In this document: positions 8,801 through 14,768 of the stretch, piece by piece
Numbering within the stretch: the first letter of the stretch is position 1
How the letters are laid out: the number at the start of each line of letters is the position of its first letter
Assembly (NCBI RefSeq): GCF_019752095.1
Contig: NZ_JAIEMO010000020.1
Coordinates: 1 to 42,164, forward strand
Direction of reading: 5' to 3'
DNA from: Nitrosomonas sp.
GTDB taxonomy: Bacteria; Pseudomonadota; Gammaproteobacteria; Burkholderiales; Nitrosomonadaceae
DNA length: 42,164 nt
Made by a program: the position numbers and the translations under genes
The notes under the pieces: generated by a model
What the model was told of the DNA's origin: nothing
The model's database searches: none
What the model saw: only the letters and a program-made list of their open reading frames with translations

Positions 8801-8898
8801 CCTAACTTTCCGGTTGCAAAATAGGTTAGAGTCAACAAAACAATCCCTAAAACTCGAAATACCATTGATGCAATTTTATTTTTTTTCATCTGCTTCAA
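5833..8898 (-). CDS. MASE1-PAS-PAS-GGDEF-EAL membrane protein (c-di-GMP synthesis/hydrolysis)
   Basis: A 1021-residue inner-membrane signalling protein. Residues 1-300 are a MASE1 sensory domain with about eight to nine membrane helices (GIALAALMIWGLWCWPGI..LGAFLANL). PAS domains span about 305-430 and 470-590. The diguanylate cyclase domain (about 595-760) has an intact GGDEF at 677-681, but the product-inhibition site RxxD is RQIE (668-671). The EAL domain (about 775-1015) has EVL at 807-809, Asn864, the LTET motif, DDFGSG (926-931), KID (947-949) and Gln1003, so phosphodiesterase residues look complete. Both activities are therefore possible. The gene sits on the opposite strand between hoxFU and hoxYH, which is unusual. 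The signal sensed is unknown. Confidence 0.93.
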   Translation of the reverse strand: MKQMKKNKIASMVFRVLGIVLLTLTYFATGKLGLLFPYMGSNITLFWPPTGIALAALMIWGLWCWPGIFLGAFLANLTTGDLTLSTASLIAFGNTLGPVLGAILLKQVADFKNDFLRSRDILAFVLIVPSCMLFPPSFGVLALFTSDNLIADQIQQAWLGWWFGDIVGILIFTPLLLAWSIYYKNKAFRHEASNVESVLIITLCGLIAWIIFGNTLAIGDLQLSLAFLVIPPLIWASLRISALGTVSAAAVISIIATWGTAQGLGPFINGVFSLDHLVLCIFVATNMLIACSIAGIQVARRSAGLELRESESRLRLALSAANQGLWDLNVQTGEALVSPEYALMLGYAPDEFVETNSKWLDRLHPEDRERVSRIYQEYINGLREHYAVEFRQLTLQNSWKWILSIGKLVEYDSQNRPLRMLGTHTDIEERKTREIALQQSEEALSHSLGELQVSEKHQRELRTLAEREQSRMSALLAAMNIGILFEDNERRVEYVNPAFLRMWLINENDDLTGLPTKIVLERSTERFAQPTHASKFVLNVMHTHEISERFELELSDGRMLTQLSYPVTDGEGRVLGRLWIYEDITQERQTAQQLLYLAERDPLTGLYNRHRFQEQLEFMIANCLRNRGKFALLYFDLDDFKYINDTFGHSAGDTVLVRAAGEISSVIRQIEIFARLGGDEFAILSIIQPDEDINALPSRIVTAIASIPLRFHGTNLRLTSSLGVAIFPEHGETTEDLVAHADTAMYQAKTQGKNTWAIYDSARDDSKAMLQRMSWRNRIAQALEQDLFELHFQGVYLTSDRSLSHAEVLIRMRDLEHPDHLIMPGQFIPIAEKSGQILDIDRWVVKESIEKLANDLNMPPLAINISGRTFDEPSLPLYIRKLLMERGVEPSRLIIELTETAAVSDIQDAQRFIESIHQSGCKVCLDDFGSGFSTFGYLKYLGVEILKIDGLFISDLHNNRDNQVFVKAMVDVAHGLGKITVAEYVEDEDTFKMIKKLGIDLAQGYNFGRPSKILPKLNYPT

Positions 8899-9279
8899 TA
8901 CCCATTCATGATTATGTTATTTAACAACATCAAATACCTGCACTATAGCAAGCTGCTTATGGGGTACACACTTTCTCCTGCCACTGCGGACTATACAGTT
9001 TATCAAGCTTCCGCTGAATAGTTGTTTTGTACTGGCAGGTACAGATTAAATCATTAAACCGCTATCAGATCCTCGTTATGGCCGAAGGATTACTCTCATT
9101 GATATACAAGTCGGTCTCTACCAGAGACTATCCATCCCCTCTAAATCCACTCATGGAAAGCTCCTCATGGTTTTTTGATTGCTATGCTATTATTTGAGAT
9201 CTAAGCATGCTGGGCAAATCGACATTAACACGGTCCAGAAAACAAATTTGCAGGGACATATTGCGCAGCATCATAAACC
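8899..9279. other. Divergent intergenic region of 381 bp (promoters of hoxYH and the GGDEF-EAL gene expected)
   Basis: This region must hold the leftward promoter for the GGDEF-EAL gene and, because hoxYH is cut off from hoxFU, a separate rightward promoter for hoxYH. I found no good sigma-70 or sigma-54 match. Visible small features are a hairpin GTCTCT-ACC-AGAGAC (9114-9128) and a direct repeat CTCATGG separated by 7 bp (near 9150 and 9164). Neither is strong evidence of regulation. Confidence 0.45.
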
Positions 9280-9837
9280 ATGACGATTGAGCTCACCACT
9301 AAACGAAAAATCAAAATCGCCACGACGTCGCTGGCTGGTTGCTTTGGTTGTCACATGTCTTTTTTGGATATGGATGAATCCTTGACCGGCTTGCTTGAGC
9401 AGGTTGAGTTTGATCGCTCACCATTCACTGACATCAAGCACTGTGGGCGATGCGACATCGGTCTGATCGAAGGAGGGGTGTGCACTGCGGAAAATGTACA
9501 CGTGTTGCGCGAATTCCGCGCTAATTGCACCACATTGGTGGCCGTCGGTGCTTGCGCGATCAATGGCGGCGTACCCGCGATGCGCAATTATTTTGACTTG
9601 CAGGAATGCCTGCAGGAAGTCTATCTGAATGGAACCGGAGTCACCAACCCGCAAATTCCCGACGATATTGAATTGCCGCTGCTGCTGGATAAGGTCTATC
9701 CCATCAGCGAAGTGGTGCACATCGATTATTTTCTGCCCGGTTGCCCACCATCCGCCGATGCCTTCTTGCAACTGCTGGAACCGCTATTAGCCGGGCAAAA
9801 ACCGATTATTCAAAAATCGCAATTGCATTACGATTAA
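9280..9837 (+). CDS. hoxY: NAD-reducing [NiFe] hydrogenase, small subunit HoxY
   Basis: A 185-residue small hydrogenase subunit that holds the proximal [4Fe-4S] cluster and pairs with HoxH. The ligands appear as Cys21/Cys24 (LAGCFGCHMSF), Cys92 (VAVGACAINGG) and Cys155 (FLPGCPPSAD). The lack of a Tat signal and of the extra cluster-binding C-terminal domain is normal for cytoplasmic group 3d enzymes. hoxH starts 5 bp after the stop codon. No convincing Shine-Dalgarno sequence is visible before the ATG, only CAGGGACAT about 20 bp upstream. Because hoxF/hoxU lie beyond a convergent gene, this gene probably heads its own transcript. Confidence 0.93.
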   Translation: MTIELTTKRKIKIATTSLAGCFGCHMSFLDMDESLTGLLEQVEFDRSPFTDIKHCGRCDIGLIEGGVCTAENVHVLREFRANCTTLVAVGACAINGGVPAMRNYFDLQECLQEVYLNGTGVTNPQIPDDIELPLLLDKVYPISEVVHIDYFLPGCPPSADAFLQLLEPLLAGQKPIIQKSQLHYD

Positions 9838-9842
9838 ATGTT

Positions 9843-11324
9843 ATGAAACCAGTTAAACCTTCATCACCCCCACCCGCCACCCGGCGCATCGCCATCGACC
9901 CCGTCACTCGCGTCGAAGGGCACGGAAAAATTACATTGCTGCTGGACGAATACAATCACATCATCGAGGCACGACTGCATATTGTCGAATTTCGCGGCTT
10001 TGAGAAATTCATTCAAGGCCGCCCGTATTGGGAAGTGCCGTTCTTGGTGCAACGGCTCTGCGGCATTTGCCCGGTCAGCCATCAATTAGCAGCAGCCAAA
10101 GCGGTGGATCAAATCGTGGGGATGCAGCAACTCACGCCCACGGCTACCAAGTTGCGCCGTTTGTTGCATTTCGGCCAGATCTTACAATCGCATGCACTAC
10201 ATTTTTTTCACCTCTCCTCCCCCGATTTTCTATTCGGCTTCGGTAGCAACCCAACGCAACGAAATATTGCCGGTGTATTGGAACACTATCCGGAAATCGC
10301 ACTGAAAGGTGTCAAACTACGTAAATTCGGCCAGCAAGTCATTGAGGCCATCACTGGCAAACGCATTCACGGCACGGGCACCGTGCCCGGCGGCATGAAT
10401 AAACCGCTGACAATCACTGCGCGTGATGCGTTGCTCGCCGATATCGACAATATTCTGCAATGGAGTCAGGAAGCGCTGGCGCTGAACGAACACATTCACA
10501 CCGCGCACCCGGAGCACCGCGATTTCGCCACGCTGCACAGCCATTTCCTCAGCATGACCGGAACCAACGGTGAACTGGAATTCTATCACGGCGGATTGCG
10601 TGCGCGAGCCGCTGATAACAGCGTGATTTTCGATCAGTTCAACTACTGCGATTATCAACACATCCTGCGTGAAGAAGTTCGCTCGTGGAGCTACATGAAG
10701 TTTCCCTATTTAACCGCATTGGGCACTGAGCAAGGCTGGTATCGCGTCGGCCCGCTAGCACGCGTCAATAACTGCGATAGCATTTCCACCCCGCTGGCCG
10801 AAGCCGCACGCCAACGTTTCAAAGCATTCGGTCAAGGCGGGTTGGTGCACGACACACTTGCGTTTCACTGGGCACGGATGATCGAGGCTCTGCACTGCGC
10901 CGAATCAATTCACGCTTTGCTGCACGATCCAGACATCACCGGCACGGAATTAATGGTTGACAAAGGCGAATACCAGCCACAAGGCGTTGGCGTCATCGAA
11001 GCACCGCGTGGCACGCTGTTCCATCACTATCAGGTCAACGCAGAGGGCCTGATTACCCAAGCCAATCTAATCGTATCAACCACCAGCAATAACCAAGCCA
11101 TGAATGAATCGGTGCGCATCGTTGCCAATCAATACCTGGATGGCCAGGAAATCACCGAAGCATTATTGAATCACCTCGAAGTTGCGGTGCGCGCATACGA
11201 TCCTTGCCTTTCCTGCGCCACGCATGCATTAGGTAAAATGCCGTTGCAAGTGACGTTACAGGATATGAACGGCAGGGTAGTCGATCAATTAACCAAAGGA
11301 ATGACGGGCGAAATTACCCGATAA
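9843..11324 (+). CDS. hoxH: NAD-reducing [NiFe] hydrogenase, large catalytic subunit HoxH
   Basis: A 493-residue subunit carrying the Ni-Fe active site that splits or forms H2. The N-terminal motif RLCGICPVSH provides Cys73 and Cys76, and the C-terminal motif DPCLSCATH provides Cys455 and Cys458. After His461 a 32-residue tail beginning ALGKMPL follows; in HoxH proteins this tail is removed by the HoxW protease after Ni insertion, so the gene looks functional but needs maturation factors not present here. The ATG at 9843 is chosen because the coding similarity begins there (IAIDPVTRVEGHGK near residue 16); the open frame extends 5' inside hoxY. It ends 11 bp before the convergent DUF2905 gene. 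Confidence 0.94.
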   Translation: MKPVKPSSPPPATRRIAIDPVTRVEGHGKITLLLDEYNHIIEARLHIVEFRGFEKFIQGRPYWEVPFLVQRLCGICPVSHQLAAAKAVDQIVGMQQLTPTATKLRRLLHFGQILQSHALHFFHLSSPDFLFGFGSNPTQRNIAGVLEHYPEIALKGVKLRKFGQQVIEAITGKRIHGTGTVPGGMNKPLTITARDALLADIDNILQWSQEALALNEHIHTAHPEHRDFATLHSHFLSMTGTNGELEFYHGGLRARAADNSVIFDQFNYCDYQHILREEVRSWSYMKFPYLTALGTEQGWYRVGPLARVNNCDSISTPLAEAARQRFKAFGQGGLVHDTLAFHWARMIEALHCAESIHALLHDPDITGTELMVDKGEYQPQGVGVIEAPRGTLFHHYQVNAEGLITQANLIVSTTSNNQAMNESVRIVANQYLDGQEITEALLNHLEVAVRAYDPCLSCATHALGKMPLQVTLQDMNGRVVDQLTKGMTGEITR

Positions 11325-11335
11325 CCGCTGATACC

Positions 11336-11536
11336 TTACTTTCGCATCCACCACAATATCAACGTCAGCACAATCGAGATCAACAATCCTGTCATCAACG
11401 GAAAATGAAAGCTGAAATTCTCGCGCTCGATATGAATATCGCCAGGCAAGCGGCCTAATGGTAAGTGCGACAACCAAGGCCACAGCAAACCCAAAACAAG
11501 CAGTAAAATTCCTAAGATAATAAGTAATTGTTGCAT
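11336..11536 (-). CDS. DUF2905 family small membrane protein
   Basis: A 66-residue protein with two hydrophobic helices (about 3-20 and 45-63) flanking the conserved loop LGRLPGDIHIERENFSFHFP, the hallmark of DUF2905. Function is unknown for the family. The ATG at 11536 gives the usual start MQQLLIILG; an upstream ATG at 11566 would add 10 residues that do not look conserved. The lipocalin gene ends nearby on the same strand (11576), so the two may be co-transcribed. Confidence 0.85.
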   Translation of the reverse strand: MQQLLIILGILLLVLGLLWPWLSHLPLGRLPGDIHIERENFSFHFPLMTGLLISIVLTLILWWMRK

Positions 11537-11575
11537 GGCGTATATTGTATTCAAACATCGACCCAACTGATCGAT

Positions 11576-12091
11576 TCAATTTTGCTCTGGAAAGATCAAC
11601 TGATCGGTTGCAAAACCCAATGCATTGGCTTGCTGCACAAACCGATGGATCAATTCTTCGCTAACTGCGGGCGTTCTTGCTAACAACCATAGATACGATT
11701 TGTCATAGCTGGTCACGAAAGCATATTGATAGTCTTCCTGGTCGAGTTCAAATACGATATACGCGCCATAAAAAGGACCGAAGAAAGAAACTTTCAAATA
11801 ACCTACCTGCTGATTTCTCATGAAGTAAGCTTTACCCTCCGCTTCTTTCCACTTATTTTTCACCTTCGAGAAACCTTTGTTGATGACCCTGACGCCCCCG
11901 TCGTCTCGCAGAGAATATACTGCGGTTACCTGATCGAGTCCACGTTCAAACGAATGATCGAGCCGGGCGATTTCATACCACTTGCCTAAATATTTATCGA
12001 GTTCAAATCCGTCAACCGGTGCGATATCCGATGGTATCGATAGGCACCCGATTAGTAGAAAGCTGAGAAAAAAACTTGAAAGTAAACGCAT
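11576..12091 (-). CDS. blc: Lipocalin, outer-membrane lipoprotein Blc type
   Basis: A 171-residue lipoprotein with a lipobox ending LIGC (Cys16), so it should be lipid-anchored, probably in the outer membrane. The first lipocalin motif is clear: LDKYLGKWYEIARLDHSFERG, with the invariant Gly-x-Trp. YAFVTSYDKSYLWLLARTP is the third conserved stretch. Blc proteins bind fatty acids or lysophospholipids and are linked to envelope stress; this is family knowledge. The length is normal. An ene-reductase pseudogene ends 10 bp upstream on the same strand, suggesting a former operon. Confidence 0.9.
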   Translation of the reverse strand: MRLLSSFFLSFLLIGCLSIPSDIAPVDGFELDKYLGKWYEIARLDHSFERGLDQVTAVYSLRDDGGVRVINKGFSKVKNKWKEAEGKAYFMRNQQVGYLKVSFFGPFYGAYIVFELDQEDYQYAFVTSYDKSYLWLLARTPAVSEELIHRFVQQANALGFATDQLIFPEQN

Positions 12092-12101
12092 TTTTAGGCA
12101 C

Positions 12102-12500
12102 TCATGATGTCGTTAATACCGGGCAATCAGTATATCCTTGCTCATCCCAAGTATAAAATATCGCCGGATCGGGTTGATTGAGCACTGTGCCCGTTTTGAT
12201 CCGCGCCGGCAAATCGTGGTTTACCAAGAAACTGGTACCGAAAGCTACTGCATCCACTTTCCTGCGGCGATATCCCTACCCGCTTCCTCGCAGGCATAAT
12301 CCATATTACTAATCAATACGCCTCTATTATGTTGGCGAATGAGCATCATGATATCGCTAATTTATTGCTGGTAAAAATCACCGCGTATCACATGCAGGTG
12401 CGCAAGATTATATCCGTAGAGCCGAATCGCCCTCACGATGACGAGTGAGTGGCGCCATGAAGATACAGTTAAGGTACGACCAGCGTCTCGAGTTTTGGTG
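12102..12500 (-). pseudogene. Decayed Old Yellow Enzyme-type ene-reductase (NemA-like), internal deletion
   Basis: Read on the minus strand, 12461-12429 encodes FMAPLTRHREG, the N-terminal signature of OYE flavoproteins. Almost directly after it come C-terminal pieces in shifting frames: LAHLHVIRGDFYQQ, then GVLISNMDYACEEAGRDIAAGK, then AFGTSFLVNHDLPARIKTGT and the tail ending in a stop at 12102-12104. A functional enzyme has about 200 residues between the first two pieces, so most of the barrel is deleted, and frameshifts and a stop are also present. It cannot make an active NAD(P)H:flavin oxidoreductase. Identification is from motifs remembered for this family. Confidence 0.75.
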
Positions 12501-13142
12501 GTAAAAACAACACAGTCATCCGGTTTTATTTTCCGAAATTGAATCATTCATGATTCGGTACTGATAGAAAGCGCTCAGTACGCAAGATCTAACTTCAGCA
12601 GCAATTCATCGTTTTTAAGTAAGGAAATTCGCCTCCTCCGTTGAAGATGTCATTGCCATCATTATTATTTCCTTTCTATTGGATAAATGACTACTGCAGC
12701 GTGATTTAAAAAATTGATGCGCACTAATAAACAAAAAACCTACTCTTTTAGAATAGGCACCTTTTTCACCGCTTTTTCTTGATCACACCTTAAAGTATCA
12801 AGATATAAGATGAAAATATATAAGCACTTTACTAAATTTTTTGTCTCTTCGATTCAATTTCTCTCCCTTTGGAATAGGAGATTTTTCTCAGACATAATAA
12901 AAGACTTGGTAACAAATAACCGTTGAAATTTGTTTATTTCTATCAGCCAAGAGGATTTGTTAAGTACTTATTATTATACAAATAAAAAATTAATTGTGAC
13001 ATAGAGAAACTGAGTTTTCAGGTGCTTAAAAACAATGTGAATTAAATGTGAAATAAATGTGAACTTATTGTGAAGTTTCTCATCGAATAGCTAACAAAAC
13101 ATTTTTAACCATTTTCGATAATTTTTAATTAAGGAGATTTTT
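12501..13142. other. AT-rich intergenic region upstream of the tandem small membrane protein genes
   Basis: More than 600 bp with no supported gene. A 38-codon open frame at 12810-12926 has no ribosome binding site or recognisable content. The notable element is the run of phased repeats at 13036-13074. The right part is very AT-rich and presumably contains the promoter of the gene starting at 13143, but I cannot place it confidently. Confidence 0.5.
13035..13075 (+). promoter_or_regulatory. Four TGTGAA direct repeats with exact 11-bp spacing
   Basis: TGTGAA occurs at 13036, 13047, 13058 and 13069. Each unit is preceded by AT-rich bases, so the period is exactly 11 bp, about one helical turn. 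This is the architecture of tandem half-sites for OmpR/PhoB-type winged-helix regulators, whose sites repeat every 11 bp. It lies 70-107 bp upstream of the ATG at 13143. The regulator is unknown. Confidence 0.55.
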
Positions 13143-13337
13143 ATGACCACCAATCAAATTTTTGCAATTGCAGCATTAATCATTAGTGGAGTTTTTTTTG
13201 GGGTTTTATTCATGTTTGGATTGCCACAATCCATTTTAGAATGGGTAATCACGGATGGCCTGCTTGCTGTCATTCTTTACATAAGTTACCTAGCAATAGG
13301 CGTGTTCAAAGGAAGATCGACACCAAGAATGCATTAA
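13143..13337 (+). CDS. Small two-helix membrane protein, first of a tandem pair
   Basis: A 64-residue protein with two predicted membrane helices (about 5-26 and 36-55) and a short charged tail, GRSTPRMH. A strong AAGGAGA ribosome site precedes the ATG. It is clearly paralogous to the next gene: both start with a polar residue then Q-I-F, share FFG(V/I)L, (L/D)LP(Q/E)S, W.I(T/S)D.(L/I)L..ILYI.YL.I, and end with a T/R-M motif. I recognise no family. The upstream phased repeats suggest tight regulation, so it may be a stress- or nutrient-induced membrane peptide, but this is speculation. Confidence 0.65.
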   Translation: MTTNQIFAIAALIISGVFFGVLFMFGLPQSILEWVITDGLLAVILYISYLAIGVFKGRSTPRMH

Positions 13338-13439
13338 TTTAGAAAATAGAAAGAAAAAGACATATTTATTGAGGATGGATCAACTAACGTGAAATCCTGT
13401 TAACGCAATTTTAATAAATTTTACTTATAAGGAGATTTT

Positions 13440-13658
13440 ATGAAAACGAGTCAGATTTTTGTTATTTCAGCAATAGTCATTACAGCGACTTTTTTTGGTA
13501 TTTTATCGATATTTGATTTACCAGAATCGGTAACCGATTGGTTTATTTCTGATGTAATTCTCGGCGCAATACTGTACATCAATTATCTGGTGATTGCCAT
13601 GCTAAGTAATGTATCCAAAACCAGAATGTACTATACGAGAAAAAAATTTACTGCATAA
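13440..13658 (+). CDS. Small two-helix membrane protein, second of a tandem pair
   Basis: A 72-residue paralogue of the preceding gene with the same two-helix plan (about 5-26 and 36-56) and a longer basic tail, SKTRMYYTRKKFTA. It has the same leader: AAGGAGATTTTATG here versus AAGGAGATTTTTATG before the first gene, and an AT-rich stretch upstream. The intervening 102 bp has no terminator, so the two can be one transcript ending at the hairpin 13672-13712. The level of identity (roughly 40 percent by eye) suggests an old tandem duplication with both copies kept under selection. Function unknown. Confidence 0.65.
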   Translation: MKTSQIFVISAIVITATFFGILSIFDLPESVTDWFISDVILGAILYINYLVIAMLSNVSKTRMYYTRKKFTA

Positions 13659-13671
13659 AACTCTCCAATTT

Positions 13672-13712
13672 AATGGGATTAAGGTAGTTGATTCAACCAC
13701 CTTAATCCCATT
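13672..13712. terminator. Strong bidirectional terminator
   Basis: Seventeen-base arms at 13672-13688 (AATGGGATTAAGGTAGT) and 13696-13712 pair with a single mismatch around a 7-nt loop. The stem is followed by CTTTTATT on the plus strand. It lies between the tandem small genes and the convergent hydrolase gene, whose stop is at 13751, and can serve both. Confidence 0.8.
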
Positions 13713-13750
13713 CTTTTATTCAGAATTAAGAAATAAGCTGAGTTGGAACA

Positions 13751-14719
13751 TCATAATTGCTTAAATCGTTCTGGTGGATGATCAAGCCAATGAATCAATC
13801 CTTGTGCATTCAACCGGATATCCGTACTCAGGAGCTCGTTTATTTCAGTTTGCGGTAATTGACAACCGTGTTCTGATAATCTTTGCAAAAGCAACTCACT
13901 TAATGCTTCAGAAATAATTGATTGTCTCTCAGCTCCATTATCTTTTGCGCGCTGCGCAATCTCAACATGCGCATCAATCAGATCATGCAGGGATTGCGCA
14001 TGAAATGCCAAATTGCCGATCTGGCTGTAGTGTGTCAAATATGCATAGCGTGGTTGATAACGCATGATGCGGTCAATTGAAGCGTGTGCCGCAACAGGAT
14101 CAAATTGAACTGGCGAGGTAGTCGGAAAGACAAACTCTCTCCCTTTAACATCGAACTCCCGATAAGAAACTCCAAATGTATCGCCCGTAAAAAAAGACTG
14201 ACTACGTTCATCATAGATACAATTATGGTGACGTGCATGACCCGGCGTATCGAGGAATAATAGCGAACGTCCATTGAGGTCAATGCGGCTTTCATCAGGT
14301 GCTTCTAAAATCCGTGCGACATCAATCGGAATAATTTCACCATATACACGCTTAAACTCGGCTTCTCCATAAACACTCATTGCACCGGCAACGAGTCGTG
14401 CCGGATTTGCCATATGGCTTGCGCCACGAGGATGAACAATCAGCTTGGCATGCGGGAAAAGCCGCATACATTCGCTTGCGCCACCAGCATGATCAAGATG
14501 AATATGCGTCAAAATTACGTAGGCCAAGTCTTCAGTGGCGATATTCTGATGCTTGAGCGCTGCGACCACACCCGAAATGGAAAAGGACGTACCAGTATCC
14601 ACCAGCGCGGCCACTCCCTTTTCTACAATCAGGTGTATCGCTGCCCGTCTAGGACGGTGAAATTGGGCATCAATAGCACTAATGCCATATTCATAGTCGG
14701 TAATAAATGGTAGTGACAT
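13751..14719 (-). CDS. Metallo-beta-lactamase-fold hydrolase
   Basis: A 322-residue cytoplasmic protein with the metal-binding motif THIHLDH at 71-77, a second His in LFLDTPGHARHH, and a metal-bridging Asp in FFTGDTFG. These are the features of the MBL superfamily, which cleaves thioesters, lactones or phosphoesters. The C-terminal ~100 residues are helical and may define a subgroup. The start at 14719 is chosen because GGAGAG lies just upstream; a further ATG at 14755 would add 12 residues. The gene begins 49 bp after the acs stop on the same strand, so it may help in acyl-CoA or thioester metabolism. The substrate is unknown. Confidence 0.8.
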   Translation of the reverse strand: MSLPFITDYEYGISAIDAQFHRPRRAAIHLIVEKGVAALVDTGTSFSISGVVAALKHQNIATEDLAYVILTHIHLDHAGGASECMRLFPHAKLIVHPRGASHMANPARLVAGAMSVYGEAEFKRVYGEIIPIDVARILEAPDESRIDLNGRSLLFLDTPGHARHHNCIYDERSQSFFTGDTFGVSYREFDVKGREFVFPTTSPVQFDPVAAHASIDRIMRYQPRYAYLTHYSQIGNLAFHAQSLHDLIDAHVEIAQRAKDNGAERQSIISEALSELLLQRLSEHGCQLPQTEINELLSTDIRLNAQGLIHWLDHPPERFKQL

Positions 14720-14768
14720 ATCTCTCCGGTTCTCGAAACCTTTTGTTCGGATCATGCGATTATAAAAG

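Noticed and set aside
8899..9279. Possible sigma-54 promoter for hoxYH
   Set aside because: A TGGCAG near 9038 lacks a properly spaced GC-containing -12 element, so no call was made.
12362..12547. 61-codon minus-strand frame starting MIQFRK
   Set aside because: Its C-terminal part is one of the decayed ene-reductase pieces; treated as part of the pseudogene.
12810..12926. 38-codon open frame in the AT-rich intergenic region
   Set aside because: No ribosome binding site, no recognisable motif, AT-driven composition; not supported as a gene.
13672..13712. Long inverted repeat considered as a CRISPR or attachment element
   Set aside because: Single copy, near-perfect hairpin with a T tract between convergent genes; an ordinary terminator explains it.
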